Shown here in pieces: positions 1 to 5,535 of a stretch of DNA of 5,535 bases. A program made the translations under genes and the position numbers. A model generated the notes under the pieces. The model had not been told where the DNA came from and made no database searches. It worked only from the letters and a program-made list of their open reading frames with translations. The DNA comes from Verrucomicrobiaceae bacterium (GTDB taxonomy: Bacteria > Verrucomicrobiota > Verrucomicrobiae > Verrucomicrobiales > Akkermansiaceae). Where the stretch lies: positions 1-5,535 of the forward strand of contig CANBTO010000372.1 in the NCBI GenBank assembly GCA_947372405.1, in the 5' to 3' direction. How positions within the stretch are numbered: position 1 is the first letter of the stretch; each line of letters begins with the position of its first letter.

Positions 1-131
1 GTGCTGGCGGCGTCGAGTTGGAAATCAACGGTCTGATCCCCGCTGCTGTTGAGGCGGGTGAAGGTGTAGAGGCCGGTGGTGCCCCCCTCGACGGCGGTGG
101 CGACGGTGGCGGCGATACTCACGATATCGAT
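1..131 (-). other. Start of a Calx-beta-like domain (truncated by window)
   Basis: Residues 1606-1648 read VSIAATVATAVEGGTT then GLYTFTRLNSSGDQTVDFQL. The A-V-E-G-G-x-x-G-x-Y-x-F-x-R pattern followed by a T-V-x-F strand matches the first strands of Calx-beta domains, which in bacterial secreted proteins often follow Ig-like arrays. Only about 40 residues are visible, so the acidic calcium-binding positions further on cannot be checked. Confidence 0.6.
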
Positions 132-3100
132 GATATTTGCCACTTGCACAGGTGCACCGCTGGAGCCGCCATTGGAAGTGACGACGGCCGTCAGGCTGCC
201 GAGCGACAGCGAACCTGTTAGAGCGCAGGTGAGCTGCGTGCTTGTCGAACTGACGACAGTCGCCGCGCCGGAACTGAGCGTCACCGCGTTGTTCGCGGCA
301 GTGGCCGAGAAGTTCGTGCCAGCTATAATGAGCTGGGTCGCGTTGATGGCGAGGTTCGCCGTGTTGGCGGTCACTGTCGGAGAGCCGACAATGGTGGCGA
401 CCTGCGTGGGACCCGCGCTGCCGCCGCCATTGCTGATGGTGACGCTGGCATTGAGCGGGCCGAGCGATGGTGGGCCAGACAGCGTGCAGGCAAGCTGGGT
501 GGCCGTCCCCGAGGTCACCGTGGCGGATCCGGAACTGAGCGTGACCGTGTTGTTGGCGGGCGTGGTGGAGAAGTTCGTGCCGCTGATGATGAGCTGCGTG
601 GCGTTCTGTGCGAGATTCGCTGTGTTGGTCGTGATGGTCGGCAGGGGATTGACCTGCTGCCCGCCGGCGAGTGAATTGCTGCTGCTGTTGCGTTGGCTGT
701 CGCCCGCGTAGTTCGCGGTGACTGTGTGCGCGCCGAGCGCAAGCGAAGCAGTGCTCAGCGTGGCCTTTCCGGCACCGTCCAGAACCGAGGGTGCCTGGGG
801 TGTGCTATCGATGGAGAAGATCACGCTGCCAGTCGGTGTGCCGCTGCCTGGAGATGTCGTGGCGACGGTGGCTGTGAAGGTGACGTTCTGAGCGGAAAAC
901 GAGGGATTCTGACTGCTTGCAATCGTTGTGCTCGTGTTGGCCTTGCCCACTGTCACGGTGTTGCTCGTGCCGGTGATGGACGATGTCACTGTGTCGGTCG
1001 CTGTCACCGTCTGCGGACCTGTGGTTCTCATGATCACAAGGCTGGTGAACGTGTGCACGCCGCTCTCGCCCACCACAAACGTATAGTCCGCAGGCAGCGT
1101 TGCCGAGCCATCCGTTGTGCTGAAATGAACCGTGCCTGTGTAGCCCGTCGCCGTGTTGTTGAACTGGTCGAGCGCGGTCACCGTGACGCTGAACGACTGC
1201 CCCGCAACTGTGCTGGAAGGTGCCGCGCTCAGCATGAAGTGATTCGCTGCCGCCGCGCTCACCGTCACGGTGCTGCTGGTGCCGGTGATGATTGAAGCAA
1301 CCGTGTCCGTCGCCGTGATCGTCTGTGAACCCGATGTTTTCAACGTCACGGATAACGTGCCCGCTCCATTTGTCAGCGTGGTGTCCGAAGGCAGGGTCGC
1401 CGAGCCGTCCGATGTGGTGAAATGAACCGTGCCGGCGTATCCTGTGTCCGTGTTGTTGAACTGGTCGAGAGCGGTCACTGTGATGTTGAACGCGGAACCA
1501 GCCGTCGAACCCGAAGGCGCGCTTACTGCGAAGTGCGTCGCTGGCCCAGCCGACACGAGCACCCCGTCGCTCGCAGCGGCGTTGTTTGCCTCACTGCTTT
1601 CGGTAACGTTGTTGTTGGGATCAACCGAGGCGGCTCCACCGGTTGGATTGACGAAGTTGCCAATAGCCGAAGGTGTGGCGGTAATGTCCACGCGGACGGC
1701 CCCCCCGGCAGCGATCGACACTGCACCGCTGGCTGTGAGGGTGAGCACATTGCCACCGGTAAGCGTTGGATTGATTGTTCCGGTGATGCCGGAAGAACTT
1801 CCAATTGTTGGCGCACTGTAGGAGATATTGGCATTGGGCAAGGTGTCGGTGTAGATCACTTGCCCATCGGTGAAGTTGGCCGGTAAGTTTCCACCGTTAC
1901 TCACAGTCGAACGCCAGTCCCATGTGTTCCCAATAGTCGTCGTGCCGCCAACGGTGTTCGCGATGGTGGCTGTCAGATCCGGTGCCGGCGGAGGCGCGTC
2001 ATTGAAACAGGCGGTGACATCGTTCACTACGGGAGTGGCCGCGCTGTCCGCGGTAGTCATGAAAGCCTTGTATTTAAAATACCGGTTTCCGCTGAATTGA
2101 GAGAGATCGGCGCCGCTGGTGGTGAAGAAACTCGCGGCGGTTCCATCGGGCCCTACGAAGTTGAACGGACCGTTCGGGTCATTGCTGGCGGCACCCTGGA
2201 ATTTCAGCGTGGTATTCGCCGGCACCGAGGCGGTCCACGACAACATGTTCCAGTTCGCAATCAGGCCGGCCGCCGGATTGGCATCCTTCAGGCCCGAGAC
2301 CTGATCGCCTGACGCGGCAAAACCGGTCTGCATGTAAGCTCTGAAGTTGAAATCTCTTGTCGAGTCCGCAGTCCAAGACGCACCATTGGTGGTCGAAATA
2401 ACCCGTTGCCCGTTGGCATAAGTGCTCGGACTGGAGCGAATCCAGAAGTAGCCCCCGACCGAAGGGGCAGCCAAAGGTCGCAAGACCAATGCGTATTGCG
2501 TCCCGGAAGTCAGGACCGCAGGTGAGGCAAAGCTTGCCGTGTAGTAAACGCCCGCACCGTTTGAGAATCCCGGGATGGTCGCCGTGGCGAGATCAGCACC
2601 AGTGGGCAGGCCGCCGCTCGTGGCGCGGACTGAAAGAGTAAGATCGGGTGTGGTGCCTGTGACTCCCGAGGCAAAGAGTTGGACATCAACTCTTGCGAGC
2701 TGGCCAGTAACGGCCGGGATAAAAGTTTGTCCGCCCCAACTGGTGGTGCCGAAACTAGTTCCAGTGGTTGTGCCGGCAGTATTTGATTGATCAAGGGCCG
2801 GTGTATTCGAAAGCGTGACATCGCCCGGATTGCTCGTCAGATCCAAGTTCGTGGACACTCCGGTCTGGAAGTCTGTCGGGCTCGTGTCCGTTAGACAGGC
2901 ACTGGTTGGTGCAGTGGACAACGAGAAATCCTGGACCTTTGTTCCGGAATCGGGGATCGCCAAATTGGTTGTCGTGCTGGGATTGAAACCGGCGTTGCTG
3001 GCTGATTCACTGGAATAGGTTCCCGATGGAATATTCGTGAATTGATAGAAACCAGAGCCGTCGGTGGTGGTTGTCCTGGCCCCGAACTTAACCGTCGCAC

Positions 3101-4946
3101 CGCTAATGGGAGCACCGCCTGAAGTTGCGGTTACAGTGCCCTGCAAGGTACCGTTGCCAACTGGAGTGGTGCCGGCGAATTTGAAGGAGCCGATGCGGGT
3201 AAGCCAGTTGGTTCCGGTCGTGGCGAAATACTCATTGGTATACCAAAATGTAACGCCGTCGGGATCGAGCGTCATCGAACTGTAATCACCCCATCGGTTA
3301 AATCCGCTGGTTTGCGAACCGGTTCCTTCAATGAGCGAAGTCTCCGTTTGAGGGAGCGTATTGACCGGGTCGGTGGCAAGTCTTCCTGCATAGCGAATCG
3401 CCGGAAACTGCGTCGAACTCGCAACACTGTAGCCGATTGCCATGTTTCCCACGTGGTCCACGGCAAGACTGGGCATGAATCGGTTGCTGGCGTCAGGCTC
3501 GTGGTTGGCGGCTTGGGTCGTATTCGCGGCAACCATACCGCCAGTCACGTTCAATTGATAGTAGCGAGGAGCGGCAACACCGGCGGTGGTGGAGTTGCGA
3601 ACGGTGTGTGACAGCCAAAGCGATTCGGCCCCGCCAAGGTTCGTGTACTGGTTCTGTACCATCAAACGTGGGCCGAGGGTGTCGATGGCCTCCCCGTTCA
3701 ATGGTGTTATTCGGCTCGGGGGGGTGATCCAGCTTGCGGGTGCTATCGAAGTAAAAGGACCGGTGAAACTGGAAAGGGAGATTCGATCCCAGTCCACATG
3801 AAACTTGTATACCGAAATGGCATTCGAGAATTGCCACACGACGGAGAAATAGTTGGGACTGCCAACCGGGGGCGCACCGGCCTGAAGCCGGGCGTTGGCA
3901 GGCAGGATGGTGAATTCCGCCGACGGCGCATCGAATGACACGGATTGGGCATTCGGAACCCCGGCATACATCTGCGCTTTGTTGAAGGCATACACCCGCG
4001 CATTCTGGAAAGACCCGCTGGCGGCGTAGTCGAACATGTTGACCGACATATAGAGGCCATCCGGCCAGATCCCCAGCTTCGGATAATCCCCAAGCCCGCC
4101 CGTCGTGTTGATTGAATAGTAGTTCCATCCGCCTGCGACCGGATCGCTTGTCTTGGAGACCGCAATCACTTGAAACGAGCCCGGCGGGTTGATGACGTTA
4201 TTCGATCCGTCGAGAGCAAACGCGAAATCAGTGATGACCCAGCGGTCCTCAAAAGAGTCATAGAGGACAACTGGATCGCCAAAATTGTTGGTGTCGCAAA
4301 TATTGCCGAAATGACCCTGGCTCATGAATGTATTGAACGTAAACGCAGCCACCCTCACGCCGTCCGACTTGCGATAAATGCCGATGGTCGAATTTACCGT
4401 CTGAATGTAATAGGCTGGTCCGACGTCGCCATTGGTGTCCGGCGGATGTCCGGCTCCAAAGGTCGCAAAATCGAGTCCGTCAAAACTGGCCAGTGGCGAA
4501 GGCGCAGGTGCCGATTTGGCGACAGGTGCCGATGGTGTGATTCCCTGTGTCGCGGTCGGTGCGCCGGTTGCCGAGTTTTGAGTGTCGGGATTGCGGAGAG
4601 GTTGACGCAGTGGAAGTTGACGATGGATTCGTGACAACAGCGCGGATCTCGCGGCCGACGTCGTTTGCTGGATACTCTCCTCCGTCGGATCGTCTGGAAC
4701 ATACGGAAGATCACGCAAATCGCCGTTGAACTCGCCTGCCTTGGTCAAGCGTCCTTCATCCGGGATTCCGGAACCACCGGGCGGTGGCGGCGGGCCACCG
4801 AGTGAGACGGGGTCGGAGAGACTTACCTGATCGGCGTCCACCGGCTGGTCTGCAGAACTGTTGCCCACCAAGAGCAGAGGGGTGAGTAATATGGAACAAA
4901 GCCATACGGTCCAAATCTTCGGCGAGGGAGTGATCGGTGATTTCAT
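1..4946 (-). CDS. Large secreted multi-domain (Ig-like/TIG/Calx-beta) surface protein, C-terminus outside window
   Basis: An uninterrupted frame of 1648 codons reads from ATG 4944-4946 off the left edge, so the 3' end is missing. Domain order by residue: signal peptide 1-32; disordered Pro/Ala/Thr-rich spacer with a basic patch (about 33-151); N-terminal module about 152-594; CarboxypepD_reg-like 597-677; jelly-roll-like module about 700-876; beta-sandwich module about 877-983 (NGPFNFVGPDGT, FFTTSGA, NRYFKYKAFM, NDVT); CARDB/DUF11-like 984-1133 ending in DPNNNVTESSEANN; two Ig-like repeats 1134-1233 and 1234-1333; a third Ig-like domain 1334-1432 (GTPTGSVIFSID, LGAHTVTANYAGD); two IPT/TIG-like repeats 1433-1519 and 1520-1605; start of a Calx-beta-like domain from 1606 (AVEGGTTGLYTFTRLN). 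It is almost all beta-structure, rich in Thr, Ser, Ala and Gly and poor in Cys. No catalytic motif is visible. I infer an extracellular structural or adhesive role; ligand and anchoring mode are unknown because the C-terminus is not seen. Domain names come from remembered family patterns, not a search. Confidence 0.95.
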   Translation of the reverse strand, partial: MKSPITPSPKIWTVWLCSILLTPLLLVGNSSADQPVDADQVSLSDPVSLGGPPPPPGGSGIPDEGRLTKAGEFNGDLRDLPYVPDDPTEESIQQTTSAARSALLSRIHRQLPLRQPLRNPDTQNSATGAPTATQGITPSAPVAKSAPAPSPLASFDGLDFATFGAGHPPDTNGDVGPAYYIQTVNSTIGIYRKSDGVRVAAFTFNTFMSQGHFGNICDTNNFGDPVVLYDSFEDRWVITDFAFALDGSNNVINPPGSFQVIAVSKTSDPVAGGWNYYSINTTGGLGDYPKLGIWPDGLYMSVNMFDYAASGSFQNARVYAFNKAQMYAGVPNAQSVSFDAPSAEFTILPANARLQAGAPPVGSPNYFSVVWQFSNAISVYKFHVDWDRISLSSFTGPFTSIAPASWITPPSRITPLNGEAIDTLGPRLMVQNQYTNLGGAESLWLSHTVRNSTTAGVAAPRYYQLNVTGGMVAANTTQAANHEPDASNRFMPSLAVDHVGNMAIGYSVASSTQFPAIRYAGRLATDPVNTLPQTETSLIEGTGSQTSGFNRWGDYSSMTLDPDGVTFWYTNEYFATTGTNWLTRIGSFKFAGTTPVGNGTLQGTVTATSGGAPISGATVKFGARTTTTDGSGFYQFTNIPSGTYSSESASNAGFNPSTTTNLAIPDSGTKVQDFSLSTAPTSACLTDTSPTDFQTGVSTNLDLTSNPGDVTLSNTPALDQSNTAGTTTGTSFGTTSWGGQTFIPAVTGQLARVDVQLFASGVTGTTPDLTLSVRATSGGLPTGADLATATIPGFSNGAGVYYTASFASPAVLTSGTQYALVLRPLAAPSVGGYFWIRSSPSTYANGQRVISTTNGASWTADSTRDFNFRAYMQTGFAASGDQVSGLKDANPAAGLIANWNMLSWTASVPANTTLKFQGAASNDPNGPFNFVGPDGTAASFFTTSGADLSQFSGNRYFKYKAFMTTADSAATPVVNDVTACFNDAPPPAPDLTATIANTVGGTTTIGNTWDWRSTVSNGGNLPANFTDGQVIYTDTLPNANISYSAPTIGSSSGITGTINPTLTGGNVLTLTASGAVSIAAGGAVRVDITATPSAIGNFVNPTGGAASVDPNNNVTESSEANNAAASDGVLVSAGPATHFAVSAPSGSTAGSAFNITVTALDQFNNTDTGYAGTVHFTTSDGSATLPSDTTLTNGAGTLSVTLKTSGSQTITATDTVASIITGTSSTVTVSAAAANHFMLSAAPSSTVAGQSFSVTVTALDQFNNTATGYTGTVHFSTTDGSATLPADYTFVVGESGVHTFTSLVIMRTTGPQTVTATDTVTSSITGTSNTVTVGKANTSTTIASSQNPSFSAQNVTFTATVATTSPGSGTPTGSVIFSIDSTPQAPSVLDGAGKATLSTASLALGAHTVTANYAGDSQRNSSSNSLAGGQQVNPLPTITTNTANLAQNATQLIISGTNFSTTPANNTVTLSSGSATVTSGTATQLACTLSGPPSLGPLNASVTISNGGGSAGPTQVATIVGSPTVTANTANLAINATQLIIAGTNFSATAANNAVTLSSGAATVVSSTSTQLTCALTGSLSLGSLTAVVTSNGGSSGAPVQVANIIDIVSIAATVATAVEGGTTGLYTFTRLNSSGDQTVDFQLDAAS
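132..650 (-). repeat. Two tandem IPT/TIG-like repeats
   Basis: Residues 1433-1519 and 1520-1605 align without gaps over their first 60 or so positions, offset by 87 residues (261 nt). Shared blocks are NTANLA, NATQLII-x-GTNFS, NN-x-VTLSSG-x-ATV, TQL-x-C, and SNGG in a Gly/Ser loop. The pattern I-x-G-T-N-F followed by a beta-rich stretch and SNGG is that of IPT/TIG domains, Ig-fold modules of cell-surface proteins. Each copy has one cysteine at the same place (1487 and 1574), possibly buried or paired. Confidence 0.75.
651..947 (-). other. Bacterial Ig-like domain (Big_3_5 type)
   Basis: Residues 1334-1432 start GKANTSTTIASSQNPSFSAQ and contain NVTFTATVAT, GTPTGSVIFSID, GKATLSTASLALGAHTVTANYAGD and a short Ser-rich end before GGQQV. 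This is the usual series of strands of the bacterial Ig-like repeat in which G-T-P-T-G-x-V-x-F precedes L-x-x-G-x-H-x-V-x-A-x-Y-x-G-D. It differs clearly from the two preceding repeats, so it is a separate module. Confidence 0.75.
948..1547 (-). repeat. Two tandem ~100-residue Ig-like repeats, similar at DNA level
   Basis: Residues 1134-1233 and 1234-1333 share the layout THF/NHF..., TVTALDQFNNT, TGY-x-GTVHF, DGSATLP, QT-x-TATDTV, ITGTS-x-TVTV. The match extends to DNA: a 22-nt block is identical at 1448-1469 and 1151-1172, and a 16-nt block at 1418-1433 and 1121-1136, both offset by 297 nt. The second copy has VVGESGVHTFTSLVIMRT where the first has LTNGAGTLSVTLKT, so the copies have diverged most in one strand-loop region. 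Each is probably a bacterial Ig-like stalk domain. The similarity points to internal duplication, perhaps with recombination between copies. Confidence 0.85.
1548..1997 (-). other. CARDB/DUF11-like adhesion-type domain
   Basis: Residues 984-1133 start with APPPAPDLTATIANTVGG, a typical opening of CARDB or DUF11 domains after a proline linker. They include VIYTDTLPNANISYSAPT and GGAVRVDITATP, and close with DPNNNVTESSEANN, matching the D-P-x-N-x-V-x-E-x-x-E-x-N-N ending of these Ig-fold domains. Domains of this type form extracellular stalks. The family choice between CARDB and DUF11 is uncertain. Confidence 0.6.
1998..2915 (-). other. Two consecutive jelly-roll/beta-sandwich modules
   Basis: Residues 678-983. 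The first (to about 876) has the recurrent pattern WGGQTFIPAVTGQLARVDVQ, DLTLSVRATSGGLPTGADLA, a Y-x-x-x-F-x-S-P-x-x-L-T-S-G-T-Q-Y-A-L-V-L strand, then ANGQRV, ASWTADSTRDFNFRAYM. This resembles anonymous jelly-roll domains often found next to anchors in secreted bacterial proteins. The second (877-983) has LKFQGAASND, NGPFNFVGPDGT, FFTTSGADLSQFSGNRYFKY and TPVVNDVTACF, a pattern common in discoidin-like or galactose-binding-like beta-sandwiches. Neither shows a recognisable catalytic residue. Ligand binding is possible but cannot be read from the sequence. Confidence 0.5.
2916..3158 (-). other. Carboxypeptidase regulatory-like (CarboxypepD_reg) domain
   Basis: Residues 597-677 have the transthyretin-like pattern of this family: GTLQGTVTATSGGAPISGATV at the start (G-x-V then P-I-x-G-A-x-V), then TTTDGSGFYQFTNIPSGTY (T-x-x-x-G-x-Y-x-F-x-x-I-x-x-G-x-Y), then KVQDFSLS closing the last strand. 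Such domains are stable non-catalytic beta-sandwiches that often link modules in bacterial surface proteins. Here it separates the N-terminal module from the jelly-roll modules. Confidence 0.8.
3165..4493 (-). other. N-terminal module of secreted bacterial proteins, possibly beta-propeller-like
   Basis: Residues about 152-594 form one large region with landmarks I associate with a family of bacterial secreted proteins: PPDTNGDVGPAYYIQTVN at 168-185, GDPVVLYDSFEDRWVITDF at 223-241, DYPKLGIWPDGLYMSVNMF at 287-305, MPSLAVDHVGNMAIGYS at 491-507 and RWGDYSSM followed by TFWYTNEYF at about 551-574. The third and fourth look like recurring beta-propeller blade signatures, the fourth resembling an Asp-box-like S-A-D-x-x-G-N pattern. 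The fold is an inference. No sialidase arginine triad or other active site was identified, so I do not assign an enzyme activity. Confidence 0.6.
4851..4946 (-). other. Signal peptide of the large surface protein
   Basis: Residues 1-32 begin MKSPITPSPK, continue with a hydrophobic core rich in Trp, Leu, Ile and Val (IWTVWLCSILLTPLLLVG) and end in NSSA before DQ. Ser at -3 and Ala at -1 fit signal peptidase I cleavage after residue 32. Cys17 lies inside the hydrophobic core without a proper lipobox, so a lipoprotein is unlikely. This N-terminus is the main reason for choosing ATG 4946 over an in-frame ATG at 5006, which would put 20 extra residues in front of the signal sequence. Confidence 0.8.
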
Positions 4947-5308
4947 AAGTATGAATGCAGGAATGTTCAGGCGAAAATCGGAAACGCAGAGCAGATGCGG
5001 CGGCATGAAATCCACGGTAAAAATCTGGAGACAAGCAACCCGCCGGAACTGAAATGCTACTTCAGCAAGCGAGCGAATCCTGATTTGCCAATCATTGAAG
5101 GCAAGCAAATAACGTCCGCGTGTGGGCGACGGAGCAAAGCCGGACAGGTTACAGCGTGAAATGGCCAAGAACCAAAGGCCACGTTAGGTTTTTTGTGAGT
5201 TCGAGTATCCAGAGCTTGCTGCGGGGGTGGAAAAGCACGGTGACTGAGTTGCTGGAGGTGGGTTCCCTATATTCTTTCCACGTCCATCACCTTTGGTAGA
5301 TTTCACTT
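4947..5308. other. Intergenic leader region without recognisable gene
   Basis: This stretch lies upstream of the large gene. I see no RNA gene, riboswitch or convincing -35/-10 pair. There is no Shine-Dalgarno sequence in front of ATG 4946 (preceding bases on the minus strand are CCTGCATTCATACTT). The reading frame of the large gene remains open upstream to a TAA at 5184-5186, with an in-frame ATG at 5004-5006. A short hairpin candidate (TTGCC 5085-5089 with GGCAA 5100-5104, 10-nt loop) is too weak to call. The region presumably holds the promoter of the large gene. Confidence 0.6.
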
Positions 5309-5333
5309 GGGTATTTTCCATCGTAAAATACCC
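5309..5333 (-). terminator. Perfect 9-bp inverted repeat after the upstream gene, possible terminator
   Basis: On the minus strand, GGGTATTTT and AAAATACCC flank a 7-nt loop, starting 8 nt after the TGA of the upstream gene. Position and perfect pairing suggest a transcript-end hairpin. No U-tract follows (the next bases are AAGTGAAATC) and the stem has only three G-C pairs, so it is not a canonical intrinsic terminator. It could instead be a 3' stabilising hairpin or a protein-binding palindrome. Confidence 0.4.
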
Positions 5334-5341
5334 GGATTTCC

Positions 5342-5535
5342 TCATCGAACCGAAGCGTAGAGTCTGATGTAGCGTTTGGTTCCAGTAGTTAGCGGTATGT
5401 TGTCACGAACCATGAGGACCGTTGCGTCATCGCACAGCACCGTGGTGTGGTTCCTGCCGCTATACCAATCGACCAGGTTGGAAGAAACCTCCACGATCCG
5501 GCGCTGGCCGGCGGTCCCCGGCGCCTTGGTGACCA
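5342..5535 (-). CDS. C-terminal end of an upstream secreted protein, N-terminus outside window
   Basis: The last 63 residues of a frame entering from the right edge end at TGA 5342-5344. They contain RRIVEVSSNLVDWYSG, TTVLCDDATVLMVRDN and TKRYIRLYASVR. The V-E-x-S-x-N-L-x-D-W core followed by a D-N-x-P segment and R-Y-I-R-L end resembles the beta-rich tail seen at the C-terminus of many large secreted or repeat proteins of Verrucomicrobiota, where V-E-x-S-x-D-L-x-x-W ... R-F-Y-R is usual. I cannot see its other domains or length, so its function is unknown. It lies on the same strand as the large gene, 395 bp upstream. The frame is supported by the family-like pattern and by the hairpin just after the stop, but the visible piece is short. 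Confidence 0.7.
   Translation of the reverse strand, partial: VTKAPGTAGQRRIVEVSSNLVDWYSGRNHTTVLCDDATVLMVRDNIPLTTGTKRYIRLYASVR

Noticed and set aside
76..711. Plus-strand 211-codon open frame, Val/Ala/Leu-rich
   Set aside because: It is antisense to the Ig-like and TIG-like repeats. Its internal repetition mirrors the repeat period of the minus-strand protein, and its composition reflects GC-rich codon bias. It has no domain pattern of its own.
693..1295. Plus-strand 200-codon open frame rich in Arg, Cys, His and Ala
   Set aside because: The composition is typical of a wrong-frame translation in GC-rich DNA and it lies entirely opposite the long gene. A similar shadow appears opposite the other repeat copy, as expected from the duplication.
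3493..4165. Two overlapping minus-strand open frames of 211 and 140 codons
   Set aside because: Both are alternate frames of the N-terminal module of the long gene. The true frame carries family-like motifs, while these are Arg/Cys/Pro-rich without recognisable patterns.
4780..4800. GC-rich short repeat-like stretch coding for a proline run
   Set aside because: It encodes five consecutive prolines next to Gly-rich residues in the spacer after the signal peptide. This is ordinary low complexity, not a separate element.
4756..5034. Minus-strand 92-codon open frame spanning the start of the long gene
   Set aside because: It overlaps the signal-peptide coding region in another frame. No ribosome site or family pattern supports it.
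5162..5194. Plus-strand hairpin TGGCC/GGCCA followed by a run of six T
   Set aside because: The stem is only 5 bp with a 10-nt loop, the T-run lies 7 nt further on, and no plus-strand gene ends nearby for it to terminate.
1..5535. CRISPR array, mobile element, tRNA or rRNA
   Set aside because: The only repeats found are in-frame protein domain duplications. There are no spaced direct repeats, terminal inverted repeats with a transposase, cloverleaf or rRNA-like segments.

Overview
The window is almost entirely one very long minus-strand coding region. From an ATG at 4946 the frame stays open for 1648 codons to the left edge, where it leaves the window unfinished. It encodes a secreted, multi-domain mosaic protein: signal peptide, low-complexity Pro/Ala/Thr-rich spacer, a large N-terminal module of bacterial secreted proteins (motifs PPDTNGDVGP, DYPKLGIWPDGLYMS, RWGDYSSM), a carboxypeptidase-regulatory-like (CarboxypepD_reg) domain, two jelly-roll or beta-sandwich modules, a CARDB/DUF11-like domain, two tandem ~100-residue Ig-like repeats, another Ig-like domain, two tandem IPT/TIG-like repeats and the start of a Calx-beta-like domain. 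No enzymatic active site is recognisable. The visible part looks like a surface or extracellular structural or adhesive protein.

Upstream of it on the same strand, at the right edge, are the last 63 codons of another gene (stop at 5342-5344). Its C-terminus has the pattern VEVSSNLVDW...VRDN...KRYIRL, which resembles C-terminal beta-domains frequent in large secreted proteins of Verrucomicrobiota. A perfect 9-bp inverted repeat lies 8 nt beyond that stop and may be a terminator or 3' end hairpin. The 395-bp gap between the genes (4947-5341) has no convincing coding region, promoter or RNA gene.

The organism is probably a GC-rich soil or environmental bacterium, with Verrucomicrobiota my best guess. 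This rests on the mosaic domain order, the tail type and the lack of a Shine-Dalgarno sequence, and I cannot confirm it. The two genes are co-oriented, but the gap and hairpin argue for separate transcription. All plus-strand open frames and the other minus-strand frames are shadows of the long gene. I see no defence system, mobile element, CRISPR array, tRNA or rRNA. The points of most interest are the mosaic architecture, the recent-looking internal tandem duplications and the uncertain translation start.
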